Of a DNA stretch of 64,000 bases, positions 55,900 through 64,000 are shown in pieces. Every line of letters begins with the position of its first letter. The first letter of the stretch is position 1. The stretch is taken from assembly GCF_000716435.1 (NCBI RefSeq), contig NZ_JNWO01000033.1:19912-83911 (forward strand), given 5' to 3'. A program made the translations under genes and the position numbers. The notes under the pieces were generated by a model that ran no database searches, was not told the origin of the DNA, and saw nothing but the letters and a program-made list of their open reading frames with translations. The DNA comes from Streptomyces xylophagus. Lineage in GTDB: Bacteria > Actinomycetota > Actinomycetes > Streptomycetales > Streptomycetaceae.

Positions 55900-56630
55900 G
55901 CAGCAGCAGGTTGATCGGAGTCGGGGTGGGTCCCGGCGATCCGGAGCTGGTGACCGTCAAGGGCGTCAATGCTCTGCGGGCCGCCGATGTCGTGGTGGTA
56001 CCTGTGATGGACACGGGTGAGCGGGGGCGCGCCGAAGCGACCGTTCTGCACTACGTGCCCGCGGAGAAGATCCTCCGGGTCGTCTTCGCGCTCAACGAGC
56101 GAACCGATCGGGCCCGGCGTGAAGCCGCCTGGGATGCCGCGGGGGCGAAGGTCGCCGAGCTGCTCGCCGCGCATCCCGTCGTCGCGTTCGCCACCATCGG
56201 GGACCCCAACGTCTACTCCACCTTCACCTATCTCGCCCTGACCATCGGGGAGTTGGTGCCGGGGGTCGTTGTGGAGACCGTGCCTGGTATCACCGCCATG
56301 CAGGATCTCGCCGCGCGCTCCGGGGCCGTACTCACGGAAGGGACCGAGCCGTTGACGCTCGTGCCGGTGACCGCCGGGGCCGCCGTGCTCAAGGACGCGT
56401 TGGCCGGGCCGGGGACGGTCGTGGCGTACAAGTTCGGGCGGCAGGCGGGAGAGGTCGCCGAGGCGTTGCGGGAGACCGGGCGGATCGAGGACGCGGTGTG
56501 GGGGTCGGCGCTCGGGCTGCCGGAGGAGTCGATCCGGCCGGCCGCCGAGCTGGACGGGGAGCCGTTGCCCTATCTGTCGACGCTCATCGCACCCGCGCGG
56601 CGCGAGGGCGGGCGGGGCGGGAAACTGTGA
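55896..56630 (+). CDS. cobI: Precorrin-2 C20-methyltransferase CobI
   Basis: A 244-residue SAM-dependent tetrapyrrole methylase. It starts with the family GVGVGPGDPELVTVKGVNAL, has GDPNVYSTFTYL mid-protein and ETVPGITAMQDLAAR. It methylates C20 of precorrin-2. The ATG at 55896 overlaps the cobB stop by 4 nt. It is the last gene of the first cob block; the next cob gene lies beyond a ZIP gene on the other strand, so a new promoter is needed there. Confidence 0.94.
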   Translation: MSSSRLIGVGVGPGDPELVTVKGVNALRAADVVVVPVMDTGERGRAEATVLHYVPAEKILRVVFALNERTDRARREAAWDAAGAKVAELLAAHPVVAFATIGDPNVYSTFTYLALTIGELVPGVVVETVPGITAMQDLAARSGAVLTEGTEPLTLVPVTAGAAVLKDALAGPGTVVAYKFGRQAGEVAEALRETGRIEDAVWGSALGLPEESIRPAAELDGEPLPYLSTLIAPARREGGRGGKL

Positions 56631-56650
56631 CCGGTCGAAAATGGCGGAGA

Positions 56651-57379
56651 TCAGGCCGCGAGGCCTACCACCAGCCAGATGAACGCCGCTCCCGCGACCG
56701 TGCACAGCAGCGTCGCGGGTGCGGGGTGTTCGTGGTGGGCCTCGGGGAGGATCTCGGCGGCGGCGAGGTAGAGGAGTACGCCGCCGAAGAAGCCGAGATA
56801 GCCGCCGAGCAGCGGGGCCGGGATGGTCAGGAACGCCGTCGAGGCGGCGCCGGCCACCGGGGCCGCCGCGTCCGCGACCAGCATCGCGATGGCCTTGCGG
56901 CGTGCGTTGCCGTACAGGCTCGTGATCGTGTACGTGTTGAAGCCGTCCGCGAAGTCGTGGGCGATGACCGCGAGCGCCACCGCCGTGCCCATGCCGCCGC
57001 CGACCTGGAAGGCGGCGCCGATCGCGACACCGTCCATGAAGCTGTGGCCGACCATCGCGGCCGCCGCCGTGAGGCCCACCTCGGGCGCCCGGCCGTTGTT
57101 CTCCTCCGCGCCGTGCGAGGCCTGGCGGGCGGCGAGCAGGCGTTCGACCAGATGGGCCACGAGGAAGCCGGCCACGAAGAGCAGCAGGGCGGCCGGTACG
57201 CCGAAGACCTCGCGGCCCGCCGCGCGCAGCGCCTCCGGCAGCAGGTCGAGGCCGACCACGCCCAGCATCAGGCCGCCGGCCAGGCCCAGGACGAGGTGAC
57301 GGCGGTCGGTCACCCGCTGTGCCGTCCAACCGCCGGCCAGCGTCATCAGGAACGCGCCGAGCGCGACGAAGACCGCCAT
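56651..57379 (-). CDS. ZIP family metal transporter
   Basis: A 242-residue permease with about eight transmembrane helices. Metal-site motifs are HSFMDGVAIG (helix 4) and IAHDFADGFNTYT (helix 5), where the usual Glu of the GufA-type site is Asp in both. The loop between helices 3 and 4 (about residues 85-100, ASHGAEENNGRAPEV) is short. ZIP proteins import Zn, Fe, Mn or Co. It is the only minus-strand gene within the cob cluster, making cobalt a possible substrate, unproven. The ATG at 57379 has AAGGGGA upstream. Confidence 0.88.
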   Translation of the reverse strand: MAVFVALGAFLMTLAGGWTAQRVTDRRHLVLGLAGGLMLGVVGLDLLPEALRAAGREVFGVPAALLLFVAGFLVAHLVERLLAARQASHGAEENNGRAPEVGLTAAAAMVGHSFMDGVAIGAAFQVGGGMGTAVALAVIAHDFADGFNTYTITSLYGNARRKAIAMLVADAAAPVAGAASTAFLTIPAPLLGGYLGFFGGVLLYLAAAEILPEAHHEHPAPATLLCTVAGAAFIWLVVGLAA

Positions 57380-57489
57380 AGTCCCCTTGCTATCCGATCA
57401 ACCCCTGTTCGCGCACATCCTGGACCACTCCACCCCCACGTGTACTGACGTTCCCGTTCTGTTTGTCCCGCTTGAGAGGATCCGACCCC

Positions 57490-58323
57490 ATGGCCGCTGC
57501 CGATACCGCTGCCGCCCCCACCGGCAAGGTGACCTTCGTCGGTGCCGGCCCCGGCGCCGCCGATCTGCTGACGTTCCGTGCCGCGCGCGCCATCGCCGAG
57601 GCCGACGTCGTGATCTGGGCGGCCAGCCTGGTGCAGGCTGAAGTCCTCGACCACGCGCGCGAGGGCGCCGAGATCCTGGACTCGGCGACGATGTCCCTGG
57701 AGGACGTCGTCGCCGTGTACGAGCGGGCCCGCGGCGATGGGCTGCGCGTCGCCCGTATCCACTCCGGTGATCCCGCCCTGTGGGGCGGTACGCAGGAGCA
57801 GGTCGACCGGTGCGCCGCGATCGGCATCACGACCGAGATCGTCCCCGGGGTTTCCGCGTTCTCCGCCGTGGCCGCCCTCGCGCAGCGCGAGCTGACGATC
57901 CCCGAGGTCGCGCAGTCCGTCGTCCTCACCCGGCTCGGCGGCGGCAAGACGCCGATGCCTCCCGGGGAGGAGGTGCGGGAGTTCGCGCGCCACGGTACGA
58001 CCATGGCGATCTTCCTGTCGGCCGCGCGCAGCGGGCAGTTGGTACGGGAGCTGCTGGAGGGCGGCTATCCGACAGAGACGCCCGTCGTCGTCGCCTACCA
58101 GGCGACCTGGCCCGAGGAACTGATCGTGAAGTGCACGATCGCCACGCTGGAGGAGACGGTCAAGGAGCACAAGCTCTGGAAGCACACCCTCTTCCTGGTC
58201 GGCCCGGCCCTCGACGCCCACGGCACCCGCTCGCACCTCTATCACCCGGGCCACTTCCACGGTTACCGCAAGGCCGACCCGGAGGCCCGCAGGGCTCTGC
58301 GCTCGCGGGGTGCGAGCACGTGA
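57490..58323 (+). CDS. cobM: Precorrin-4 C11-methyltransferase CobM
   Basis: A 277-residue tetrapyrrole methylase: FVGAGPGAADLLTFRAARAI, then RIHSGDPALWGGTQEQ and EIVPGVSAFSAVAALAQREL. It methylates C11 of precorrin-4. The ATG at 57490 has GAGAGGA about 9 nt upstream. It opens the second cob block and shares a 110-bp divergent promoter region with the ZIP gene. Its stop overlaps cobL (GTGA). Confidence 0.94.
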   Translation: MAAADTAAAPTGKVTFVGAGPGAADLLTFRAARAIAEADVVIWAASLVQAEVLDHAREGAEILDSATMSLEDVVAVYERARGDGLRVARIHSGDPALWGGTQEQVDRCAAIGITTEIVPGVSAFSAVAALAQRELTIPEVAQSVVLTRLGGGKTPMPPGEEVREFARHGTTMAIFLSAARSGQLVRELLEGGYPTETPVVVAYQATWPEELIVKCTIATLEETVKEHKLWKHTLFLVGPALDAHGTRSHLYHPGHFHGYRKADPEARRALRSRGAST

Positions 58324-59558
58324 TCACGGTCGTGGGGACGGGGACGGGGGTTCGCGTCGTGGACGACGTGCTCGCCGGTGCCCGGCTCGTCGTCGGCGGA
58401 CAGCGGCATCTCGCCGCCGTCGCGGTCCCGGAGGACGCGGAGCAGATCGTCCTCGGTCCGCTCGCGCCCGCGCTCGACACCATCGAGGCCTACGTCGGGA
58501 AGGGCGAGCCGGTCGTCGTGCTGGCCTCCGGGGACCCCGGGTTCTTCGGGATCGTACGGGCGCTGGCGGAACGGTTCGGCAGCGACGCCCTCGACGTACG
58601 CCCCGGTGTCTCCTCCGTCGCCAACGCCTTCGCGCGACTCGGGCTGACCTGGGACGACGCGGTCGTCGTCAGCGCGCACGGACGCGATCTGCGTACGGCG
58701 GTCAACGTGTGCCGCGCGCATCCGAAGGTCGCCGTGCTGACCGGGCCGGGGGCCGGACCCGCCGAACTGGGCGCCGCGCTCACCCACCGGGCCGGCGGGC
58801 GCGTCCTCATCGTCGCGTCCGCGCTGGGCTCCGGGGCGGAACGGGTGGAACGGGTCACGCCCACCGAGGCCGCCGCCCGGGACTGGGGTACGGCGGTGAG
58901 CGTGGTGCTGTGTCTGGACGAGTCGCGGGTGCTCGGTGCCGTGCGGACGGTCGCCGGTGCTGCCGTCGGGCCCACCCAATGGGCGCTGGACGAACGGGAG
59001 TTCGCGCACCGGGACTCGATGATCACCAAATTCGAGGTACGGGCGCTGGCGCTGGCCCGGCTCGGTCCGCGGCTCGGCGAACTGATCTGGGACGTCGGCT
59101 CGGGCTCCGGGTCCGTGGCCGTCGAGTGTGCGCGGCTCGGCGCCGCCGTCACCGCCGTCGAGAAGACCCGGGACGGTGTCGAGCGGATCCGCGCCAACGC
59201 CGAGGCGCACGGGGTCGATGTGCACACCGTGCACGGGGCGGCGCCGACCGTGCTGTCCGACCTCGACGACCCCGACGCCGTGTTCATCGGCGGGGGCGGG
59301 CGCGAACTGCCCGCCATCGTCACCGCGTGCGCCCGGCGGGCCCGGCGGACCGTGGTCGTCGCGATGGCCGCGCTCGACCGGGTACCGGCGGTGCGCGAGG
59401 CGCTCGGCGGTGCCGGGCTCGCGGTCGACGGGGTGCTGTTGCAGTCGTCCCGGCTCGCGCCGCTGCCGGGGGACGTGACCCGGCTGGCGGCGACCAATCC
59501 CGTTTTTCTGCTGTGGGGCGTCCGGCCTCCGGCACCTGTTGAAGGAGTTGCTCAGTGA
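58320..59558 (+). CDS. cobL: Precorrin-6Y C5,15-methyltransferase (decarboxylating) CobL
   Basis: A 412-residue fusion of CbiE (residues 1-200, with VVLASGDPGFFGIVRAL and VRPGVSSVANAFARLGL) and CbiT (residues about 225-412, with IWDVGSGSGSVAVECA). It adds methyls at C5 and C15 and removes the acetate carboxyl at C12. GTG start overlaps the cobM stop, and its own stop overlaps the cbiG-cobJ start. Confidence 0.94.
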   Translation: MITVVGTGTGVRVVDDVLAGARLVVGGQRHLAAVAVPEDAEQIVLGPLAPALDTIEAYVGKGEPVVVLASGDPGFFGIVRALAERFGSDALDVRPGVSSVANAFARLGLTWDDAVVVSAHGRDLRTAVNVCRAHPKVAVLTGPGAGPAELGAALTHRAGGRVLIVASALGSGAERVERVTPTEAAARDWGTAVSVVLCLDESRVLGAVRTVAGAAVGPTQWALDEREFAHRDSMITKFEVRALALARLGPRLGELIWDVGSGSGSVAVECARLGAAVTAVEKTRDGVERIRANAEAHGVDVHTVHGAAPTVLSDLDDPDAVFIGGGGRELPAIVTACARRARRTVVVAMAALDRVPAVREALGGAGLAVDGVLLQSSRLAPLPGDVTRLAATNPVFLLWGVRPPAPVEGVAQ

Positions 59559-61249
59559 TCGGCCTCATCTCCGCCACCGCGGCGGGAGCGACGGCGCGGG
59601 ACCGGCTGGCCGCCGCGTGGCCGGACCGTACGCGCGTGTACGAGGGTCCCGTCGGGGACGCCGTCCGGGCCGCGTTCGCGGAGTGCGAGCAGCTCGTCTG
59701 TTTTCTGGCCACGGGAGCCGTAGTACGCCTGATCGCCCCGCTGTTGGGCGACAAGCGGACCGACCCGGGGGTCGTGTGCGTCGACGAGGGCGGACGGTTC
59801 GCCGTGTCGCTGGTCGGCGGACACGGCGGCGGGGCCAATGAACTCGCCGTGGAGGTGGGCGAGTTGCTCGCCGCGCAGCCGGTGGTGACCACGGCCACGG
59901 ACGCGGTCGGTGTGCCCGGTCTCGACACGCTCGAGTTCCCCGTGGAAGGGGATGTCGCCGGCGTCTCGCGGGCCCTGCTCGACGGCGAACCGGTCGCCCT
60001 GGACGCCGAGTTGGCGTGGCCGTTGCCACCGCTGCGGGTGTCGGGGACGGGCGGTGCGTACGTCATCCGCGTCACCGACCGAGCCGTTGAGCCCGCGGAG
60101 CGGGAGGTCGTGCTCCGGCCGCCGTCCCTCGTCATCGGGGTCGGTGCGTCCAAGGGAGCGCCGGTGGACGAGGTGCTCGGGCTGGTCGAGGGCGCGGTGC
60201 GTGACGCGGGGCTGTCCCTCGCGTCCCTCGCCGAACTCGCCACCGTCGACGCCAAGTCGGACGAGCCCGGCATCGTCGAGGCGGCTCAGCGCCTGGGCGT
60301 GCCCCTGGTGACCTACTCCGCCGAGGAGTTGGCCGCCGTAGAGGTACCCAATCCGTCAGAGGCACCGCTCGCGGCCGTGGGCACACCGTCCGTAGCGGAG
60401 GCCGCCGCACTCGTGGGCGGCGGTGAACTCCTCGTCCCCAAGCGGAAGTCGGAGCGCGCCGACGGGCAGCCGGCGATGGCGACCTGTGCTGTCGTACGGC
60501 GGGTCGCGCGCGGGCGGCTCGCGGTGGTCGGGCTCGGGCCCGGCGCCCGGGATCTGCTCACCCCGCGTGCCAAGGCCGAACTCCGGCGCGCCGCCGTGCT
60601 GGTGGGGCTCGACCAGTACGTCGACCAGATCCGCGATCTGCTGCGGCCCGGGACACTGATCCTGGAGTCGGGACTCGGCGCCGAGGAGGAACGGGCCCGT
60701 ACCGCCGTCACCGAGGCACGCAAGGGGCAGGCCGTCGCGCTGATCGGCAGCGGTGACGCCGGGGTGTACGCGATGGCCTCGCCCGCGCTCGCGGAGGCGT
60801 CGGACGACATCGACGTGGTCGGAGTGCCGGGCGTGACCGCCGCGTTGGCCGCCGCCGCGATTCTCGGGGCGCCCCTCGGCCACGACCATGTGTCGATCAG
60901 TCTCTCCGACCTGCACACTCCGTGGGAGGTCATCGAGCGCCGGGTGCGGGCCGCCGCCGAGGCGGACATCGTCGTGACGTTCTACAACCCGCGCAGCCGG
61001 GGCCGTGATTGGCAGCTCCCCAAGGCGCTCGCGATCCTCGCCGAGCACCGGGAGTCGACGACGCCGGTCGGTGTCGTACGGAACGCCTCGCGGCCGGACG
61101 AATCCAGCCGACTGACGACACTGGCCGCGCTCGACCCGGCGACGGTCGACATGATGACGGTGGTGACCGTGGGCAACACGGCGACCCGGGACATCGCGGG
61201 GCGCATGGTGACGCCGCGCGGGTACCGCTGGCAGGAGGTGGCCGAATGA
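59555..61249 (+). CDS. cobJ: CbiG-CobJ fusion: cobalt-precorrin-5A hydrolase / precorrin-3B C17-methyltransferase
   Basis: A 564-residue two-enzyme fusion. Residues 1-300 are CbiG-like (CFLATGAVVRLIAPLLGDKR, VGGHGGGANELAVEV and the C-terminal GVGASKGAPVDEVL), an anaerobic-route lactone hydrolase. Residues about 325-564 are the CobJ/CbiH methylase (VVGLGPGARDLLT, IGSGDAGVYAMA, TFYNPRSRGRDWQL). The fusion is known in actinobacteria. GTG start and stop overlap both neighbours. The role of CbiG beside the CobN chelatase is open. Confidence 0.93.
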   Translation: MIGLISATAAGATARDRLAAAWPDRTRVYEGPVGDAVRAAFAECEQLVCFLATGAVVRLIAPLLGDKRTDPGVVCVDEGGRFAVSLVGGHGGGANELAVEVGELLAAQPVVTTATDAVGVPGLDTLEFPVEGDVAGVSRALLDGEPVALDAELAWPLPPLRVSGTGGAYVIRVTDRAVEPAEREVVLRPPSLVIGVGASKGAPVDEVLGLVEGAVRDAGLSLASLAELATVDAKSDEPGIVEAAQRLGVPLVTYSAEELAAVEVPNPSEAPLAAVGTPSVAEAAALVGGGELLVPKRKSERADGQPAMATCAVVRRVARGRLAVVGLGPGARDLLTPRAKAELRRAAVLVGLDQYVDQIRDLLRPGTLILESGLGAEEERARTAVTEARKGQAVALIGSGDAGVYAMASPALAEASDDIDVVGVPGVTAALAAAAILGAPLGHDHVSISLSDLHTPWEVIERRVRAAAEADIVVTFYNPRSRGRDWQLPKALAILAEHRESTTPVGVVRNASRPDESSRLTTLAALDPATVDMMTVVTVGNTATRDIAGRMVTPRGYRWQEVAE

Positions 61250-61920
61250 TCCCCGTGGACCGGGTGGTTCATCCGATCGAGGTGGAGTCGTACCGGCGGA
61301 TGCGTGCCCGCCTGGACACCGCGCACCTCCCGCCGCTGAGCCGTGCGGTCGTCGAGCGGGTCGTGCACGCGGCGGCCGATCTGGAATACGCGACCGATCT
61401 CGTCCTGGACGAGGGCGAGTTGGCGAAGGCGCACAGCGCGCTGCACGCGGGGGCGCCGGTGGTCGTGGACGTGGCGATGGTCGCGGCCGGGATCACTCAG
61501 CTCCGGACCGTGTGCCGGTTGAAGGACGCCAAGTCGGGTCCCGGGCTGACGCGTTCGGCGCACGCGATCCGGCTCGCCTACGAGGAGGTCGGGCCCGGCG
61601 CCCTGTGGGTGATCGGCAACGCGCCCACCGCACTGGAGGAGTTGCTGACCCTGGACGCCTCCCCCGCACTTGTCATCGGACTGCCCGTCGGTTTCGTCGG
61701 CGCGGTCGAGTCCAAGGCCGCGTTGCGCGAGAGCGGGCTGCCCGCGGTGAGCAACGTGTCCGAGAAGGGCGGCTCGGCGGTGGCCGCGGCTGCGCTCAAC
61801 GCCCTGCTGTATCACCCCATTTCGTCGTCTTCGTCTGCGTCGTCTTCGTCTTCTTCGTCTTCTTCATCGCCTTCATCATCCGAAGCACTGTCCGCATCAC
61901 CGTCCGAGGAGAAATCGTGA
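61246..61920 (+). CDS. cobH: Precorrin-8X methylmutase CobH with polyserine tail
   Basis: A 224-residue enzyme that moves the C11 methyl to C12 to give hydrogenobyrinic acid. The catalytic His is His41 in RVVHAAADLEYATDLV; DVAMVAAGI, IGNAPTALEEL and GFVGAVESKAAL are family blocks. The normal domain ends near residue 191 (NALLYHP). It continues as a Ser-rich tail of about 33 residues made of TCG/TCT codons. ATG and stop overlap both flanking genes, and the tail's last codons carry the ribosome site of cbiX. Confidence 0.93.
   Translation: MIPVDRVVHPIEVESYRRMRARLDTAHLPPLSRAVVERVVHAAADLEYATDLVLDEGELAKAHSALHAGAPVVVDVAMVAAGITQLRTVCRLKDAKSGPGLTRSAHAIRLAYEEVGPGALWVIGNAPTALEELLTLDASPALVIGLPVGFVGAVESKAALRESGLPAVSNVSEKGGSAVAAAALNALLYHPISSSSSASSSSSSSSSSPSSSEALSASPSEEKS
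61822..61890 (+). repeat. TCG/TCT microsatellite in cobH
   Basis: Codons for Ser dominate (about 20 of 23), mixing TCG with TCT and TCA. TCT and TCA are rare in this genome, so a slippage-born tract is likelier than selected sequence. It is in frame and followed by the GAGGAG ribosome site of cbiX. Confidence 0.88.
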
Positions 61921-62852
61921 CCACCCCGCCGCCCGCCCTGCTCATCGCCGGACACGGCACCCGGGACGAGGCCGGAGCCGAGGCGTTCCGGGACTTCGTA
62001 AGGGAGTTGGGCCGCCGTCATCCCGAACTGCCCGTCGCGGGCGGGTTCATCGAGCTGTCGCCGCCGCCGCTGGGCGACGCGGTGACCGAGCTGGTGGAGC
62101 GCGGGGTGCGCCGGTTCGCCGCCGTACCGCTGATGCTGGTGTCCGCCGGGCACGCCAAGGGGGACATCCCGGCGGCGCTGGCCCGGGAGAAGGAGCGGCA
62201 CGAGGGGATCTCGTACACGTACGGGCGTCCCCTGGGCCCGCACCCGTCGCTGCTGAAGGTGTTGGAGCGGCGGCTCGACGAGGCGCTCGGCGAGTCGGTG
62301 CGCACGCCCGCCGACCGGGCCGACGTGACCGTGCTGCTCGTGGGGCGCGGGTCGACCGACCCGGACGCCAACGCCGAGGTGCACAAGGCGGCGCGGCTGC
62401 TGTGGGAGGGGCGCGGATACGCGGGCGTGGAACCGGCGTTCGTGTCACTGGCGGCGCCGGACGTACCGAGCGGCCTGGACCGGTGCGTGAAGCTGGGCGC
62501 CCGGCGGATCGTCGTCCTGCCGTACTTCCTGTTCACCGGCATCCTGCCGGAGCGGGTACGGCACCAGACGGAGGGCTGGGCGGCGGCGCACCCGGAGATC
62601 GAGGTGCGGTCGGCCGACGTCATAGGCCCGGAGCCTGAGTTGCTGGACCTGGTGATGGAGCGGTACCGGGAGGCGGTCAAGGGTGATCTGCGGATGAACT
62701 GCGACTCGTGCGTGTACCGCATCGCGCTGCCCGGCTTCGAGGACAAGGTGGGGCAGCCGCAGCAGCCGCACTTCCACCCGGACGACGACGGCCACCACGA
62801 CGGTCACCACCACGGGCATCACCATCACGGCGGGCACGCCCATGCACACTGA
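61917..62852 (+). CDS. cbiX: Sirohydrochlorin chelatase CbiX-like protein with His-rich tail
   Basis: A 311-residue long-form CbiX with two class II chelatase halves: AGHGTRDEAG (His13) and SAGHAKGD in the first, LVGRGSTDPDANAEVH in the second, where the first His is replaced by Arg. A CxxC pair (NCDSCVYR) is followed by a C-terminal tail with about 16 His in the last 28 residues. It may insert or deliver Co2+ (or Ni/Fe) to early tetrapyrroles. GTG start overlaps the cobH stop and is served by GAGGAG. Confidence 0.9.
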   Translation: MTTPPPALLIAGHGTRDEAGAEAFRDFVRELGRRHPELPVAGGFIELSPPPLGDAVTELVERGVRRFAAVPLMLVSAGHAKGDIPAALAREKERHEGISYTYGRPLGPHPSLLKVLERRLDEALGESVRTPADRADVTVLLVGRGSTDPDANAEVHKAARLLWEGRGYAGVEPAFVSLAAPDVPSGLDRCVKLGARRIVVLPYFLFTGILPERVRHQTEGWAAAHPEIEVRSADVIGPEPELLDLVMERYREAVKGDLRMNCDSCVYRIALPGFEDKVGQPQQPHFHPDDDGHHDGHHHGHHHHGGHAHAH

Positions 62853-63933
62853 CAGAGCCCACGACCACGGCCCCACGGACAGAGCCCACGATCTGCGCCA
62901 TCACGGTGACGTCGAAGTCCGGGACGACGGCGCCCAGTTGATCGACCTCGCGGTGAACGTCCGCGCGGACACTCCCCCGGCGTGGCTGCGTGAGCGGATA
63001 GCCGGTTCGCTGGCCGGTCTCGCCGCCTACCCGGACGGGCGGGCCGCGCGGGCGGCGGTCGCGGCGCGGCACGGGCTGCCGGTGGGACGGGTCCTGCTGA
63101 CGGCGGGTGCCGCCGAGGCCTTCGTGCTGCTCGCCCGCGCCCTGAAGGTCCGTCAACCGGTCGTCGTGCACCCGCAGTTCACGGAGCCGGAGGCGGCGTT
63201 GCGGGACGCGGGGCACTCGGTGGACCGGGTGCTGTTGCGGGAGGCGGACGGTTTCCGGCTGGATCCGGGGGCGGTGCCCGAGGACGCGGATCTGGTGGTG
63301 ATCGGCAATCCGACGAACCCCACGTCCGTCCTGCACCCGGCTGCCGCGATCACTCAACTCGCCCGGCCTGGGCGGACGTTGGTGGTCGACGAGGCGTTCA
63401 TGGATGCGGTGCCGGGTGAGCGCGAGGCCCTCGCGGAACGGACCGATGTCCCCGGACTGGTGGTGCTGCGCAGCCTCACCAAGACATGGGGTCTGGCGGG
63501 ACTGCGGATCGGCTACGTCCTTGCCGCCCCCGAGACGATCTCGGAACTGGAGCGGGCCCAGCCGTTGTGGCCGGTGTCCACGCCCGCGCTCGCCGCGGCG
63601 GAGGCGTGTGTCGAGCCGCATGCCCTCGCCGAGGCCGCACATGCCGCGCACCGTGTTGCCGCCGACCGTGCCCATCTCGTCGCCGGGCTCACCGAGTTCG
63701 CCCCCGACGGGCTCCGTGTCATGGAACCCGCCGAGGGGCCCTTCGTTCTCGTCCGTGTCCCTAACGCGGTTGCCGTCCGGCGTCATCTGCGCGATCTGGG
63801 CTTCGCCGTTCGCCGGGGGGACACGTTTCCGGGGTTGGGTGGGGAGTGGCTGCGGTTGGCTGTGCGGGACCGGGCTACGGTGAACCGGTTTCTGCAGGCG
63901 TTGGATCAGGCGGTGACGTTGGCGGGGCGGTGA
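62842..63933 (+). CDS. cobC: PLP-dependent aminotransferase-fold protein CobC (Rv2231c type)
   Basis: A 363-residue fold-type I PLP enzyme. The Schiff-base Lys is Lys214 in LRSLTKTWGLAGLRIGY; VVIGNPTNPTS and VVDEAFMD are cofactor motifs. The family contains L-threonine-phosphate decarboxylase, which makes aminopropanol phosphate for CobD, so this is the likely role. The first 35 residues are His/Asp-rich (MHTDRAHDHGPTDRAHD), echoing the CbiX tail that the gene overlaps by 11 nt. Nothing is recognised in the last 67 bases of the window. Confidence 0.9.
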   Translation: MHTDRAHDHGPTDRAHDLRHHGDVEVRDDGAQLIDLAVNVRADTPPAWLRERIAGSLAGLAAYPDGRAARAAVAARHGLPVGRVLLTAGAAEAFVLLARALKVRQPVVVHPQFTEPEAALRDAGHSVDRVLLREADGFRLDPGAVPEDADLVVIGNPTNPTSVLHPAAAITQLARPGRTLVVDEAFMDAVPGEREALAERTDVPGLVVLRSLTKTWGLAGLRIGYVLAAPETISELERAQPLWPVSTPALAAAEACVEPHALAEAAHAAHRVAADRAHLVAGLTEFAPDGLRVMEPAEGPFVLVRVPNAVAVRRHLRDLGFAVRRGDTFPGLGGEWLRLAVRDRATVNRFLQALDQAVTLAGR

Positions 63934-64000
63934 GGTTGGCTCCGCCCTCTTGCCCACCCGCCCGCCCGGCTCGGTGGGCTGAGAGGTCACCGTCCAAACC

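Overview
The window is about 70% G+C, has strong codon bias towards G/C at third positions, GTG/TTG starts and many ATGA/GTGA start-stop overlaps. Together with an actinobacterial nucleoid protein of the Gbn type, a PhoP direct-repeat box, an InhA-like FabI/FabG pair and known Streptomyces intergenic repeats, this points to a Streptomyces chromosome core region. From memory, the gene order resembles the S. coelicolor SCO18xx interval (fabI-fabG, tyrS, moaA, gbn, pitH2, cobalamin cluster); I could not check this by search. No tRNA, rRNA, CRISPR array, transposase or phage gene was seen.

Layout. 0.1-2.9 kb: a CynX-type MFS transporter with a 38-residue partner protein, a divergent FadR-type regulator and a candidate operator between them. 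3.0-9.3 kb: fabI/fabG, a TldD/TldE pair, tyrS and a small membrane protein. 9.6-18 kb: DUF3099 protein, Cys/His microprotein, moaA, acetate-type symporter with its DUF485 partner, secreted subtilisin, CoA transferase, CopD-like protein. 18-25.7 kb: a long minus-strand run with an alcohol dehydrogenase, lysoplasmalogenase, sterol-desaturase-like protein, VIT1 transporter, and a tightly coupled four-gene operon (acetoacetate decarboxylase-like, SDR, two amidohydrolases). 25.9-34.9 kb: a DEDDh exonuclease-BRCT protein with a DNA-damage-type promoter, zinc-ribbon protein, SURF1, GH15, atypical SDR, a five-gene alkaline-shock (Asp23/AmaP) operon with a divergent repeat-bearing relative, and enoyl-CoA hydratase. 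35-45 kb: gbn, ABC-F, zinc peptidase, VOC protein, hydrolase, aldolase, GH25 lysozyme and a PhoP-controlled phosphate permease operon.

45.4-64 kb: a cobalamin riboswitch followed by a large corrin-ring operon: cobD, cobQ, cobN, a ChlI/ChlD-type chelatase subunit, cobO, cobB, cobI, then (after an opposite-strand ZIP transporter) cobM, cobL, cbiG-cobJ, cobH, cbiX and cobC. Almost every junction overlaps by 1-4 bases, so translation is coupled. The set mixes 'aerobic' genes (CobN chelatase) with 'anaerobic' ones (CbiG, CbiX).

The most noteworthy signals are unusual low-complexity or repeat insertions inside otherwise conserved genes: three 13-codon repeats in the CobB interdomain linker, a polyserine tail on CobH, and a 17-triplet x-Asp-x tract joining two Asp23-like halves. 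Others are a GATC cluster beside gbn, two RecA-NDp/PafBC-type promoters, a candidate leaderless heptapeptide ahead of the ABC-F gene, and an SDR that lost its catalytic Tyr and Lys.
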